In this document: one piece after another, positions 52,964 to 62,095 of the stretch
Position numbering within the stretch: the stretch's first letter is position 1
Layout of the letters: each line of letters opens with the position of its first letter
Assembly: GCF_000718255.1 (NCBI RefSeq)
Contig: NZ_JOFJ01000010.1
Span: 97,014-161,013, forward strand
DNA length: 64,000 nucleotides
Direction: 5' to 3'
Origin: Spirillospora albida
GTDB taxonomy: Bacteria > Actinomycetota > Actinomycetes > Streptosporangiales > Streptosporangiaceae
Position numbers and translations under genes: made by a program
Notes under the pieces: model-generated
Database searches by the model: none
What the model was told of the DNA's origin: nothing
The model's input: the letters and a program-made list of their open reading frames with translations, nothing else

Positions 52964-53971
52964 TCATCGGGGGGTGAGCGCGGCGACGACCTCGGCGGCC
53001 GGGGCGTCCGTCGCATGGCGGAAGCCCTCCCCGGCCCACAGGCTGACGGTGTCCGGGTCGTTCCGGGCGGCCGCGGCCCTGCGGAGCGGCGAGGTGACGA
53101 AATGGACGTCCGGGTAGGCGGCGGGCGCGTGCGCGTCGTGCTCGGCGAGGAAGCGGTTGACCAGTCCGCGCGCGGGCCGTCCGCTGAAGGCCCTGGTCAT
53201 CGCCGTGGTGGTGAACCGCGGGTCGGCGAGGGCGGCCTTGTGCACGGAACTCGCCCCACTCTCGGGGCAGCGCAGGAACGCCGTCCCGAGCTGGGCCGCC
53301 GCCGCGCCCCGCGCCAGGACGTCCGCGACGTCCTCGCGCGTGCCGAGCCCTCCGGCGGCGATCAGCGGACGTCCGGTGACGCCGCGAACCCGGGCGAGCA
53401 GCTCGCGCAGCGCGAGCGGCTCCTCCGCCGTATCGGCGAACGATCCCCGATGGCCGCCCGCCTCGGCGCCCTGCACGCACAGCGCGTCGGCCGCGGACGC
53501 CGAGCGGGCCTCGGCATCCGTGGTCACGGTGACGATCACCTTGGCGCCCCGGCTCTGCAGAGCCCGGATGACCTCGGCGTCCGGGCAGCCGAACGTGAAG
53601 CCGACGAAGGCCGGCGGGTCGTCCAGCAGAGCCTTGATCTTGGCGTCGTAGTCGTCGTCGCGGGCCCCCGGCACGCCGGCCTCCACGCCCAGCCGCGCGG
53701 CCTCCGGACGGAGCCGCTCGCGGTAGGCGGCGACCGCGGCGTGGTCGACCTCCCCGGCGGCGGGCATGAAGACGTTCACCCCGAACGGACGCGAGGTCAG
53801 CGCCCGCGTCCGGTCGATCTCGTCTCGCATGGCCGAGGCCGTCCTGTACCCGGCCGCGAGGAACCCGAGCCCGCCCGCGCCCGCGACGGCGGCCACGAGC
53901 TCCGGCGTCGATCCCCCACCCGCCATCGGCGCCTGAACAATGAGAAACTCCGCCCACGTCACCCTTGGCAA
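52964..53971 (-). CDS. Nitronate monooxygenase/2-nitropropane dioxygenase family
   Basis: A 335-residue FMN TIM-barrel enzyme that oxidises alkyl nitronates. Family features: VQAPMAGGGSTPELVAAV near residue 12, GVNVFMP near 64, VTTDAEARSASAADALCVQGAEAGGHRG near 150-178 with the catalytic His, and GGLGTREDVADVLARGAAAAQLGTAFL near 208. The start codon is uncertain (TTG at 53971, GTG at 53962). Confidence 0.88.
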   Translation of the reverse strand: MPRVTWAEFLIVQAPMAGGGSTPELVAAVAGAGGLGFLAAGYRTASAMRDEIDRTRALTSRPFGVNVFMPAAGEVDHAAVAAYRERLRPEAARLGVEAGVPGARDDDYDAKIKALLDDPPAFVGFTFGCPDAEVIRALQSRGAKVIVTVTTDAEARSASAADALCVQGAEAGGHRGSFADTAEEPLALRELLARVRGVTGRPLIAAGGLGTREDVADVLARGAAAAQLGTAFLRCPESGASSVHKAALADPRFTTTAMTRAFSGRPARGLVNRFLAEHDAHAPAAYPDVHFVTSPLRRAAAARNDPDTVSLWAGEGFRHATDAPAAEVVAALTPR

Positions 53972-53974
53972 GAT

Positions 53975-54106
53975 AGCGCCGACGCTGAAGGAGCCCCTGC
54001 ATGCGGGGCATGCTGGAGGCGATCGGCGCGCGGGTCGTGCTCACCTCGCGGCGGAGAACCGCCGGCGGCTGAAACGCGGCGAGGAACTCCTCCACCGCGT
54101 CCGCTA
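53975..54106 (+). pseudogene. Possible remnant of a D-2-hydroxyacid dehydrogenase C-terminus
   Basis: A short open stretch ending at 54106 reads AAENRRRLKRGEELLHRVR at its end, which resembles the closing segment of D-isomer 2-hydroxyacid dehydrogenases (family consensus with N-x-x-R-x-L-x-G-E-P-L-L). Nothing upstream belongs to that family, so only a tail could remain. A chance match is possible. Confidence 0.25.
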
Positions 54107-55198
54107 ACCGGGGATGAGCACCGGCTTGACCGCCCGGCCCGCGTTGGTGTCCTGCTCGGCCTGGTTGATCTCGGCGAGCGGGTACTTCGTGATGAGCCGG
54201 TCGAACGGGAAGCGGTCCTGCCGCCACAGCTCGATCATCCGGGGGATGAACGTCTGCGGGACGGCGTCGCCCTCGATGATGCCCTTGACCGTCCGGCCCA
54301 TCAGCATGAGGTTCGGGTCGAGGCGGTAGTCCGCCGACCCGACGCCGACCAGGCCGCAGACGCCGCGCGTGTGCAGCGACGCGACGGCCGCCGCCACCAC
54401 GTCCGGGACGGCCGTCGTGTCGAGCGCGTACCGGACGCCCTCGCCGGTGGTGCCGTGGATCTGCATCGCGATGTCGTCGTCGGCGCCGTTCACCGTGTGC
54501 GTGGCGCCGAGCTCGCGGGCCAGCTCGAGCCGGGATTCGTGCAGGTCGACGGCGATGATCGTGGTGGCTCCGGCGACGCGCGCGGCCATCACCGCGGAGA
54601 GGCCGACGGCGCCCGCGCCGAACACGGCGAAGCTGTCGCCGGCGCGGACGCCGAGGGAGATCAGCGCCGATCCGGCGCCGGTCTGGATGCCGCAGCCGAG
54701 CGGGCCGAGGAGGTCGAGCGGGACGTCGCGGGTCACGGGGACGACGTTCTGGGCGGTGCCGAGCGCGTACGTCCCGAACGACGACTGGCCGAACCATCGG
54801 TTGTTGACGGCCTCGCCGTCCGGCGCGCTCGCGCGGGTCCGGCCGTCCAGCGGGATGCCGAGCATGTTGAGCGCCGCCATCTGGGAGCAGCCGCCGGGGA
54901 TCCCCTCCCGGCAGGTGCCGCAGACGCCGCAGGAGTCGAACGACATGACCACGTGGTCGCCGACCTCGAGGCCCGCGACGCCGGCGCCGACCGCCTCGAC
55001 GACGCCCGACCCCTCATGTCCGAGAACGACGGGCTTCGCAATGAGATCGCCCGGTATCCGGCCGAGCATGTCGGTGTGGCACATCCCGACGCCCGCGATC
55101 TTGACGAGCACCTCTCCGGGACCCGGGTCGGCCAGCTCCACGGGCTCGATCGTGTACGGCGCGTCGGCGGCACGCAACACCGCGGCTTCGATCTTCAA
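54104..55198 (-). CDS. Zinc-dependent alcohol dehydrogenase
   Basis: A 364-residue medium-chain dehydrogenase. Catalytic zinc ligands are in GMCHTDMLG and GHEGSGVVEAVGAG; structural zinc cysteines follow CGVCGTCREGIPGGC near residue 90. The Rossmann region is VFGAGAVGLSAVMAARVAG near residue 190. It belongs to the aryl-alcohol/benzyl alcohol-like group. The TTG start is 5 bases after the P450 stop, so both are in one operon, here the last gene. Confidence 0.9.
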   Translation of the reverse strand: MKIEAAVLRAADAPYTIEPVELADPGPGEVLVKIAGVGMCHTDMLGRIPGDLIAKPVVLGHEGSGVVEAVGAGVAGLEVGDHVVMSFDSCGVCGTCREGIPGGCSQMAALNMLGIPLDGRTRASAPDGEAVNNRWFGQSSFGTYALGTAQNVVPVTRDVPLDLLGPLGCGIQTGAGSALISLGVRAGDSFAVFGAGAVGLSAVMAARVAGATTIIAVDLHESRLELARELGATHTVNGADDDIAMQIHGTTGEGVRYALDTTAVPDVVAAAVASLHTRGVCGLVGVGSADYRLDPNLMLMGRTVKGIIEGDAVPQTFIPRMIELWRQDRFPFDRLITKYPLAEINQAEQDTNAGRAVKPVLIPG

Positions 55199-55202
55199 AT
55201 GG

Positions 55203-56450
55203 TCACCCCAGCGAGTAGCGGACGGGCAGCCGTTTGAGGCCCCCGACGAACGTGGTCGCGATGCCCTCCGGCGTCCCGGCGAGCTCGATCGAGCGCAGGC
55301 GCGGCAGCAGCTCCTCGAAGAACGCCCGGACCTCGATCCGGGCCAGAGCCGCGCCCAGGCAGTAGTGGACGCCGAACCCGAACGCGAGATGCCTGTTGGG
55401 GTCGCGCCCGACGTCGAAGGTGAACGGGTCGTCGAACACGTCCTCGTCGCGGTTCGCGGACGGGTACGACAGCAGCACCGACTCCCCCTTGCGGATCGTC
55501 ACGCCGCCGATGTCGTAGTCCCGGACGGCCGTGCGCATGAACTCCTTGACCGGCGTGACCCAGCGGATCATCTCGTCCACGGCGAAGGGCATCAGGCCGG
55601 GGTCCTGCTTCAGCCGGTCGAGCTGGCCCGGGTTCTCGATGAGCGCCCGCAGCCCGCCCGCGATCGTCGCGCTGGTCGTGTCGTGCCCGGCCGTCGCGAC
55701 GATCACGTAGTACGACGCGGTGTCGAAGTCGTTGAGCGGCTCGCCGTCGACGCGCGCGTTCGCGATGGCGGACGCGAGGTCGTCGGTCGGGTCCTTGCGG
55801 CGCGCCTCGGTGAGCTCCTGGAAGTAGGCGAAGAAGTCCAGCAGGACCTGGATCTTCTCCTCGTTGCTCGTCCCGCGCTGGAATTCGTCGTCGTCGCCGC
55901 CGAACAGCTCCTGAGTGAGCTTCAGCATGCGGTCGAAGTCGCTTTCGGGCAGGCCGAGCAGCGACAGGATCACCTGCAGCGGGAAGTGCACGGAGACCTG
56001 CTGCGCGAAATCGCATTCACCGCCGAACCCGGCCATCCGGTCGACGTACCGCTTGGCGAGCTCCTTGACCCGCGGTTCCAGGGCCCGCATCGCGCGGGGG
56101 CGGAACCAGTCGGCGCCGATCGCCCGGACGACCCGGTGGTCGGGGTCGTCCATGTGGATGAGGGTGCGCAGCGCGATGCCCTGCTCCGCGCGCTCCCGGT
56201 TCACCTGGTCGAGCTCGGCCGTCGCGAGAAGCGGGCGCGGCGCGTTCAGGAAGATCTCGTGGTTGCGCTCGATCTCCAAGACGTGCTCGTGCTTGGTGAT
56301 CGCCCAGAACGGGTTGTAGCCGGGCGCCTCCACCCAGTGCACCGGGGAGCGCTCGCGCAGCAGCGCGAGCGCCTCGTGCAGCCGCCGCTCGTCGGCGTAG
56401 GCCTTCGGATCGGCGAGGGCGAGGCCCGCCTCGTGCACGGTCAGGGTCAC
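55203..56450 (-). CDS. Cytochrome P450
   Basis: A 415-residue soluble class I P450. The I-helix motif is AGHDTTSAT near 250, ExxR as EMIR near 288 and the haem loop FGFGVHYCLGAALAR near 357 with the axial Cys. Partner ferredoxin genes are not in the window. The GTG start has a GGGAG site 8 bases before it. The following alcohol dehydrogenase suggests that the hydroxylated product is then oxidised. Confidence 0.92.
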   Translation of the reverse strand: MTLTVHEAGLALADPKAYADERRLHEALALLRERSPVHWVEAPGYNPFWAITKHEHVLEIERNHEIFLNAPRPLLATAELDQVNRERAEQGIALRTLIHMDDPDHRVVRAIGADWFRPRAMRALEPRVKELAKRYVDRMAGFGGECDFAQQVSVHFPLQVILSLLGLPESDFDRMLKLTQELFGGDDDEFQRGTSNEEKIQVLLDFFAYFQELTEARRKDPTDDLASAIANARVDGEPLNDFDTASYYVIVATAGHDTTSATIAGGLRALIENPGQLDRLKQDPGLMPFAVDEMIRWVTPVKEFMRTAVRDYDIGGVTIRKGESVLLSYPSANRDEDVFDDPFTFDVGRDPNRHLAFGFGVHYCLGAALARIEVRAFFEELLPRLRSIELAGTPEGIATTFVGGLKRLPVRYSLG

Positions 56451-56547
56451 GGTGACGGCTCCCTCGGCTCGGGTACGGCGTCGGCCACCCGCATCGGAAC
56501 CTAGGACCCGAACGCGATTCGGTCAACCATCTCGCCGGGGAAGATCG

Positions 56548-57315
56548 CTAAATGTCCGAGAAGTCGCCGTGCCGTCCGTGTCCGTCCGCGAACCTGGCCG
56601 CTCCCCTCAGCGCGTCGTCCAGCGAACCGAGGCCGTGCCGGTACTCGACGGCGATCGCGTCCGCCTCGTCCAGGCCCTCCGCGTCCAGCATCGACGCCCG
56701 GTCGTTGCGCAGGCACGCCCGCGGGAACCGGGCGATCTCCGCGGCCAGCGCCTCGGCGGCCTCGCGGGACGTGCCGTCCGGGACGACCCGGTTCGCGAGG
56801 CCGATCTCGAACGCCTCCCTCGCCGGGACCGGACGTCCGGTCAGGACGAGGTCCATGGCGCGGCTCATGCCGATGAGGCGCGGCAGCCGGAGCGTCCCGC
56901 CGTCGATCAGCGGGACGCCCCAGCGCCGGCAGAAGATCCCGAACGTGGCGCTCTCCTCCACGACCCGGAGGTCGCACCACAGCGCCAGCTCCGTGCCGCC
57001 CGCCACCGCGTGCCCCGCGACCGCCGCGATCACCGGCTTCGACAGCCGCATCCGCGTCGGCCCCATCGGCCCGTCGGCGGGCGGGGCGTCGACGCGCGGG
57101 CTCCGTTCCGTGCCGATGGAGGTGAGGTCGGCGCCCGCGCAGAACGTTCCACCTTCACCCCACAGCACCGCGACGCCGGCCGTGTCGTCCGCGTCGAACT
57201 CCCGGAACGCGGACGCGAGTTCGGCCGCCGTGGCTCCGTCCACGGCGTTCCTCACCTCGGACCTGGACAGGACGACCGTCGTCACGGCTCCGCTGCGTTC
57301 CACACGAACCGGCAT
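56548..57315 (-). CDS. Enoyl-CoA hydratase/isomerase family protein
   Basis: A 255-residue crotonase-fold enzyme. The oxyanion hole and substrate loops are in GGTFCAGADL near residue 57-66 and AVAGHAVAGGTELALWCDLRVV near 104. The catalytic Glu of typical hydratases (position matching E144) is less clear: the region reads GVPLIDGGTLRLPRLIG, so it may be an isomerase or a hydrolase. It starts 1 base after the acyl-CoA dehydrogenase stop, so the two are translationally coupled. Confidence 0.88.
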   Translation of the reverse strand: MPVRVERSGAVTTVVLSRSEVRNAVDGATAAELASAFREFDADDTAGVAVLWGEGGTFCAGADLTSIGTERSPRVDAPPADGPMGPTRMRLSKPVIAAVAGHAVAGGTELALWCDLRVVEESATFGIFCRRWGVPLIDGGTLRLPRLIGMSRAMDLVLTGRPVPAREAFEIGLANRVVPDGTSREAAEALAAEIARFPRACLRNDRASMLDAEGLDEADAIAVEYRHGLGSLDDALRGAARFADGHGRHGDFSDI

Positions 57316-57316
57316 C

Positions 57317-59059
57317 TCACTCCTCCGCGAAGGCCCCGGCGGCGAGGACATCGAACCGCTCCAGATCCTCCGCCGGTGCGTCGATGCCGCGCAAGGGACC
57401 GTGATCAGCAAGATGGGCTCGCGCGTAGAGCCGCGCCACGAGCGCCTTGCGGTCGCCGTCCTCCCGTCCCGCCTGCTCCAGCAGAAGGGCGGCCGCGTAC
57501 ACGTCCGCCATGAACTGTGCCAGGGGGAACAGCCTGGCCTCACCCGTGACGCGGTCGAGCTTGCCCCAGCGTCCGATGGCCTCCCGCAGGTCGCCGACGC
57601 GGCGGCTCACCAGCTCGGTCGTCGCGTCGTCCGGGGCGTCGCGGAGGGCCGTTTCCAGCCGCTCCAGGAACGGCTCGTGCGCGCCCTGCCGCTCGATCGA
57701 GCGCCGGACGTCCAGGCACAGGATGTTGTCGCCGCCCTCCCAGATGGGGTTGACCTGCGCGTCCCGCAGGATCCGCGCCACCGGCCACTGCTCGATGTAC
57801 CCGTTCCCGCCGTGGATCTCGATCGCGTCGCTGGCCGCCGTGACGCCCAGCCGCGCCGCCCGCAGCTTGATCAGCGCGGGGCCGAGCCGCAGCCGGGGCC
57901 GCCCGAGATACCCGTCGAACACCAGCGCCTGGACGGCCTCCGTCTCGACGATCAGCTCCGCCAGCTTCCGCCGCATCAGCGGCTGCTCGTACAGCGGCGC
58001 CCCGAACGCCTCGCGCGCCCGCGTGTAGAGCAGCGACTCGACCAGCGACCTCCTGGCGCATCCGAGCCCCATCATCGCGATGCCGAGCCGCGCGCCGTTG
58101 GTGAGCTGCATCATGCGGCCGAGGCCCTTGCCGTCCCCGCCGCTGCCCGCGCTCTCCGCCGGGGCCAGCAGGAACGCCTCCGCGTCGGTGAACTCGATCT
58201 CCGCCGACGCGACGGACCGCGTGCCGAGCTTGTCCTTGAGCCGCCTGATCCGGACGCCGTTGCGCGTCCCGTCCCGCCGCTCGGTCAGGACGAGGAACGG
58301 CGCGATGCCCTTCACTCCGTCCGCGGCGCCCTCCGACTTGGCCAGCACCACGAACGCCGACCCGTTCGCGTTGGACGCGAACCACTTGAGCCCGTTGAGC
58401 CGCCAGGCGTCCCCGTCCCGCGAGGCCGTGCTCTCCAGGGCGCCGAGATCCGAGCCGCCCGCCCGTTCCGTCAGCATCTGGGCGGCCTCGCCGGAGAACT
58501 CCCCGGCGGCGAACAGCTCCCGCACCCGCGCCTTCACATCGTCCGGCGCGAACATCTCGGTCAGCGCGACGACCATGTCGCCACCGGTGCCGAGCGCGCA
58601 CGCCATGCCGATGTCGGCCTGGTCGAGCAGGTAGCTCCAGGCCACGCCCATCGCCACCGGATCGGCGCCCGCCGCCCGCGCCTCCGCGATCGCCTCGGGC
58701 CGCGTGAAGGACGCCGCCACGACCGCGTCCCGCGCGGCCTCGAACGACGGCGGCATGACGACCCGCGAGATGTCGCGTCCCCACCGGTCGTACTTCTCCA
58801 GCCGCGGCGGGTTCCGGTCGGTCTCCTCGGCCCAGGCCGCGACCGGTCCGCCCATGAGCGCGCCCAGCTCCCGCAGCCTCGGCTCGGCCCAGGCGTAGCC
58901 GTCCCCGAGGTGGTGGCGCATGAGCTGCTGGAGCGTCGGGTCGCAGTCGTACCAGTTGAGCCCGGCGGCCCCCTGGTAGCGCTCGGTCGCGTACCGGCGG
59001 GCCTTGTCCGTTCCGCCGTAGGGGAGCCGGTCGAACGGCTCGATGAGGTAAGAGGCCAT
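57317..59059 (-). CDS. Acyl-CoA dehydrogenase family protein
   Basis: A 580-residue flavoprotein larger than the usual 390 residues, like the AidB branch. The FAD-binding blocks are in MLTERAGGSDLGALES (near 197) and WFASNANGSAFVVLAK (near 225), and the C-terminal helices include IEIHGGNGYIEQWPVARILRD (near 410). The catalytic Glu region reads NGYIEQ. It is probably an acyl-CoA dehydrogenase for an unusual acyl group. It begins a four-gene operon (with the enoyl-CoA hydratase, P450 and alcohol dehydrogenase) facing PaaX. Confidence 0.88.
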   Translation of the reverse strand: MASYLIEPFDRLPYGGTDKARRYATERYQGAAGLNWYDCDPTLQQLMRHHLGDGYAWAEPRLRELGALMGGPVAAWAEETDRNPPRLEKYDRWGRDISRVVMPPSFEAARDAVVAASFTRPEAIAEARAAGADPVAMGVAWSYLLDQADIGMACALGTGGDMVVALTEMFAPDDVKARVRELFAAGEFSGEAAQMLTERAGGSDLGALESTASRDGDAWRLNGLKWFASNANGSAFVVLAKSEGAADGVKGIAPFLVLTERRDGTRNGVRIRRLKDKLGTRSVASAEIEFTDAEAFLLAPAESAGSGGDGKGLGRMMQLTNGARLGIAMMGLGCARRSLVESLLYTRAREAFGAPLYEQPLMRRKLAELIVETEAVQALVFDGYLGRPRLRLGPALIKLRAARLGVTAASDAIEIHGGNGYIEQWPVARILRDAQVNPIWEGGDNILCLDVRRSIERQGAHEPFLERLETALRDAPDDATTELVSRRVGDLREAIGRWGKLDRVTGEARLFPLAQFMADVYAAALLLEQAGREDGDRKALVARLYARAHLADHGPLRGIDAPAEDLERFDVLAAGAFAEE

Positions 59060-59063
59060 ACTA

Positions 59064-59107
59064 GGACATTACATAACCAAGTCACATGATGGAAGGCTGT
59101 AATATCC
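59064..59107. promoter_or_regulatory. Inverted repeat in PaaX/acyl-CoA dehydrogenase promoter
   Basis: GGACATTACA (59064-59073) and TGTAATATCC (59098-59107) match as an inverted repeat at 9 of 10 positions with a 24-base spacer. It covers the gap between the divergent PaaX and catabolic genes. PaaX is the probable binder. Confidence 0.6.
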
Positions 59108-59126
59108 GATAGGGTCGCAGGCAGTC

Positions 59127-59873
59127 ATGACGCCCGACATCCGCCCCCTCACCGCGCGCTCCGTCGTGCTGAGCACGCTGCTGGGCGTCCACCCGCCCGA
59201 ACTCCCGGCGCGGTACCTGGTCCGCGTGGGCGACCTGTTCGGCATAGCCGAGGGCACGATCCGCGTCGCCCTGTCGCGCATGGTGGCGGCCGGCGACCTC
59301 GTGCAGACGAACGGCGCGTACGGCCTCTCCACCCGCCTCCTGGCACGCCAGGCCCGCCAGGACGAAAGCCGCTTCCCGCCCACACGCCCGTGGGACGGCG
59401 CCTGGGAGATGGCCGTCATCACCACCGACCGCCGCCCCGCCGCCGAACGCACCGCCCTCCGCCAGGCCATGTCGGAACTGCGCCTGGCCGAACTCCGCGA
59501 AGGCACCTGGCTTCGCCCCGCCAACCTGTCCCACCCGCGCCCGGATACGGTCGTCCGCCAATGCGCCTTCTTCACCGCCCACCCCGAAGAAGACCCCGCC
59601 GCACTGGCCGCCGCCCTCTGGGACCTGGACTCCTGGACGACCCGCGCCGCCACTCTGCGAACGGCGATCGAGGCCGCCACCACGATCGCCGACCGCTTCA
59701 CCCTGGCCGCCGCACTACTGCGGCACCTGCTGAACGACCCGCTGCTCCCGCCCGAGCTGCTCCCCCCGGACTGGCCGGGCCCGGCCCTTCGCGCCGCCTA
59801 CCAGCGGTTCGAGTCGGATTTCGCGGAACTGCTGACGAACACCGTCCGCACGGGTCCGGGCGTGATCACCTGA
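59127..59873 (+). CDS. PaaX family transcriptional regulator
   Basis: A 248-residue repressor-type regulator. The N-terminal helix-turn-helix is IAEGTIRVALSRMVAAGDLV, followed by a PaaX central domain (WEMAVITTDRRPAAERTALRQ) and a C-terminal domain. In Escherichia coli PaaX responds to phenylacetyl-CoA and represses paa genes (family knowledge). Divergent from the acyl-CoA dehydrogenase operon, it likely represses that operon in response to a CoA ester. Its stop overlaps that of the next gene by 8 bases on the other strand. Confidence 0.9.
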   Translation: MTPDIRPLTARSVVLSTLLGVHPPELPARYLVRVGDLFGIAEGTIRVALSRMVAAGDLVQTNGAYGLSTRLLARQARQDESRFPPTRPWDGAWEMAVITTDRRPAAERTALRQAMSELRLAELREGTWLRPANLSHPRPDTVVRQCAFFTAHPEEDPAALAAALWDLDSWTTRAATLRTAIEAATTIADRFTLAAALLRHLLNDPLLPPELLPPDWPGPALRAAYQRFESDFAELLTNTVRTGPGVIT

Positions 59874-60711
59874 AGGCGGCGACGTTGGCGCGAGCCCAGT
59901 CGGCGTACGCGCGGGGCGCCCGGCCCAGCACCTTCTCCACGTCGGGACCGACCCGCCGCTCGGCCGGGGTCGGCGACCCCAGGATCGCCAGGGTCGTCTC
60001 CACCACGTCCGCCGGCATGAAGGCCGACATCCGCTCCCGCGCCTGGTCCGGCGACTGTTCCACGAACCGGATCGGCTCGCCCAGCGCGGCGCCGATCGCC
60101 TCGGCCTGCTCTCGCGGCGTCACCGGGGCCGGCCCGGTCAGCTCGTAGAACCGCCCGTCGTGGCCGTCCTCCAGCAGTGCCGCCGCCGCGACCTCGGCGA
60201 TGTCGCCCGGGTCGACGGCGGGCAGCCCCACGTCCGCGAACGGCGCGGCCACGGTCCGCTCGGCACGGACCGACGCGGCCCAGGCGTAGGTGTTGGAGTC
60301 GAAGTTGCCGGGCCGCAGGATCGTCCAGGCCAGGCCCGAGTCTCGTACGGCCTCCTCGAAGGACAGCCCCAGCACTCCATGTGAGGCCGACTCGGGCCGG
60401 GTCACCACCCCCAGCGAGGACAGCAGCACCACCCGCCCGACGCCCCCGGCCTTCGCCGCATCGAGGATGGCGCCCACGTCCAGCGTGTGGGCACTGGCAC
60501 CGCCGTTCTGCAGGAAGAGCGCGTCGGCACCGTCGAGCACCGGCCGCAGACTCGCGCTGTCGGCCAGGTCGGCTTGCCGATGGCGGACGCCCTCGGGCAC
60601 GTCCGCCGCCGTGATGTTCCGGGACGTGGCGGTCACCTTCGCCCCCGCCGACATGAGCGCCCGCACGAGCGGACGCCCGGTGTTCCCGGTGGCACCGGTC
60701 ACAACGATCAT
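59866..60711 (-). CDS. NmrA/NAD(P)H-binding quinone-oxidoreductase-like protein
   Basis: A 281-residue atypical short-chain dehydrogenase. The N-terminus VVTGATGNTGRPLVRALM is the dinucleotide motif, and later blocks (VVLLSSLGVV, TILRPGNFDSN) fit the NmrA/QOR2 type. Two ATG codons compete (60717 and 60711); the second has a better gap to AGGAG and is chosen. Divergent from an HxlR gene with a palindrome in between, an arrangement often seen for quinone- or thiol-stress-responsive pairs. Confidence 0.88.
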   Translation of the reverse strand: MIVVTGATGNTGRPLVRALMSAGAKVTATSRNITAADVPEGVRHRQADLADSASLRPVLDGADALFLQNGGASAHTLDVGAILDAAKAGGVGRVVLLSSLGVVTRPESASHGVLGLSFEEAVRDSGLAWTILRPGNFDSNTYAWAASVRAERTVAAPFADVGLPAVDPGDIAEVAAAALLEDGHDGRFYELTGPAPVTPREQAEAIGAALGEPIRFVEQSPDQARERMSAFMPADVVETTLAILGSPTPAERRVGPDVEKVLGRAPRAYADWARANVAAFR

Positions 60712-60787
60712 GGTCATCTCCTGCCGTTCAGCCGCTCCGAAGAGCGGTCTCTCTGGAACGCAGGTGACGCTAACATCGTGAAGATAG

Positions 60788-60797
60788 TAGGTACCTA
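60788..60797. promoter_or_regulatory. Palindrome in HxlR/NmrA divergent promoter
   Basis: TAGGTACCTA is a perfect 10-base palindrome between the divergent NmrA-like gene and HxlR gene, 18 bases before the HxlR start. HxlR regulators bind such short dyads, often twice. A related half-site ACTACC follows at about 60808. Confidence 0.55.
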
Positions 60798-60814
60798 GAG
60801 GAAAGTGACTACCT

Positions 60815-61192
60815 TTGAGGAACGCGCCCGCCCCCACGGATCCCGAACTCGCCTGCCCGATCGCCCCGGTCGTCGACATCGTGTTCAGCCGGTGGACCAC
60901 CCCGATCCTGTGGACCCTGAACCACCACGGCCGGCAGCGCTTCGTGGAGTTGCAACGCCGCATCACCTCGATCACCCCCAAGGTGCTGACCCAGCGCCTT
61001 CGCCAACTCGAACGCGACGGCCTGGTCGTGCGCACGTACCACCCCGAGGTCCCGCCCCGCGTCGAGTACGAGATCAGCGACCTCGGCCGCAGCCTCGCAC
61101 CACTGTTCGCCCACCTCGCCGAATGGGCCGCGGCCAACCTCGACACCGTCGAGCGGGCCCGGCACGACTACGACAGCGCCTCGGCCGGCTAG
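60815..61192 (+). CDS. HxlR family transcriptional regulator
   Basis: A 125-residue winged-helix regulator. The HxlR core ITPKVLTQRLRQLERDGLVVR is at about residues 53-73, preceded by FSRWTTPILWTL and a single Cys near the N-terminus (LACPIAPV) that may sense oxidants or electrophiles. The TTG start is the only one that keeps the frame. It presumably controls the divergent NmrA-like gene and itself. Confidence 0.88.
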   Translation: MRNAPAPTDPELACPIAPVVDIVFSRWTTPILWTLNHHGRQRFVELQRRITSITPKVLTQRLRQLERDGLVVRTYHPEVPPRVEYEISDLGRSLAPLFAHLAEWAAANLDTVERARHDYDSASAG

Positions 61193-61346
61193 CTCGGGGT
61201 GTCAGCGGAACCTGGTGAGGGGAAGCCCGTTGGCGACGCGTTCGCGAAGGGCGCCACCGCGTACGCCGATCTCGGCGTGGTCACCGTCGCCGGGCGCGCC
61301 GGTGAACAGGAGCGCCTTCGCCGCAATGCTCCGTCGCCGTCCGTTG

Positions 61347-62066
61347 CTACGGAACGTGTGGAGGGGCCGGGTGGCCGCCGCTGAACGCCTCACGAAGATC
61401 GGCCGCAAAGCGCTCCCAGCCGACACCCGCGAGGGGTTCGTGCCATTTGAGCGGGTCCTCCTTGACCCCGATGGCCCAGGTCATATGGAACAGACCGGAG
61501 TCGCGCATCCGCTGACACATGATCGCGGCACGCTCGAAGTAGGAACGCCCCGCGAACAGCGGGTCCGCCCCACCGAAGGCCGTCGGACTCTTGCGGGGTG
61601 AAAGACTCTCCGGGGTCAACCCCATCACGAACACATACGCGCGGCGCAGATTTTTGGGGAGCAGCCCGTTGAGTTCGGCCTGTCGCAGATCCTCGGCCAT
61701 CCCGAAGATCTCGTCGGCACGATTGTTGAGATTTCGTCCCTCGCTTCCATTCATCGACTTGTACTCCACCACGAGCACGGGTGACCCCTGCTGCAGAACG
61801 AGCAGGTCCCACGCCTTGGTCGGACGATAGAAGCCGGGCAATGTCGCCTTGCGATGGGTACGGATCTCCAGGCCGGCTGCGCCGGTCGCCTCGATTTCGT
61901 CCAGGACCAGCCTGTTGAGGCCGTCCAAATGAGCCCCGCCCGTGACCGCCGAACGGCTGCCCTCCTGTGCGTTTCCACCGGCCTGCGACTTCACCATCTG
62001 CTCGTGGCGAACACTCACCCACTGCTGCAACGCGGCTTTCAGCCGCTCTTCGGTCCTCGGATCCAA
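61347..62066 (-). CDS. PaeR7I/XhoI-like type II restriction endonuclease
   Basis: A 239-residue nuclease predicted to cut CTCGAG, by family similarity. The PD-(D/E)XK core is seen as KAWDLLVLQQGSPVLVVEYKSM (Asp, then Glu-x-Lys) followed by NLNNRADEIFGMAEDLRQAE, the PaeR7I pattern. Start TTG at 62066 is supported by a GAGGAA site 7 bases upstream. It lies 29 bases after the methyltransferase stop, with a run of ten C residues (coding strand) between. The weak start codon may limit nuclease relative to methyltransferase. Confidence 0.85.
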   Translation of the reverse strand: MDPRTEERLKAALQQWVSVRHEQMVKSQAGGNAQEGSRSAVTGGAHLDGLNRLVLDEIEATGAAGLEIRTHRKATLPGFYRPTKAWDLLVLQQGSPVLVVEYKSMNGSEGRNLNNRADEIFGMAEDLRQAELNGLLPKNLRRAYVFVMGLTPESLSPRKSPTAFGGADPLFAGRSYFERAAIMCQRMRDSGLFHMTWAIGVKEDPLKWHEPLAGVGWERFAADLREAFSGGHPAPPHVP

Positions 62067-62079
62067 AGCACTGTTCCTC

Positions 62080-62089
62080 GGGGGGGGGG
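62080..62089 (-). repeat. Ten-base homopolymer between M and R genes
   Basis: Ten G residues on the plus strand (ten C residues in the mRNA), just upstream of the GAGGAA ribosome site of the restriction gene. It is the longest homopolymer noticed in the window. It is neither in the M nor in the R reading frame. Confidence 0.85.
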
Positions 62090-62095
62090 AAGGGA

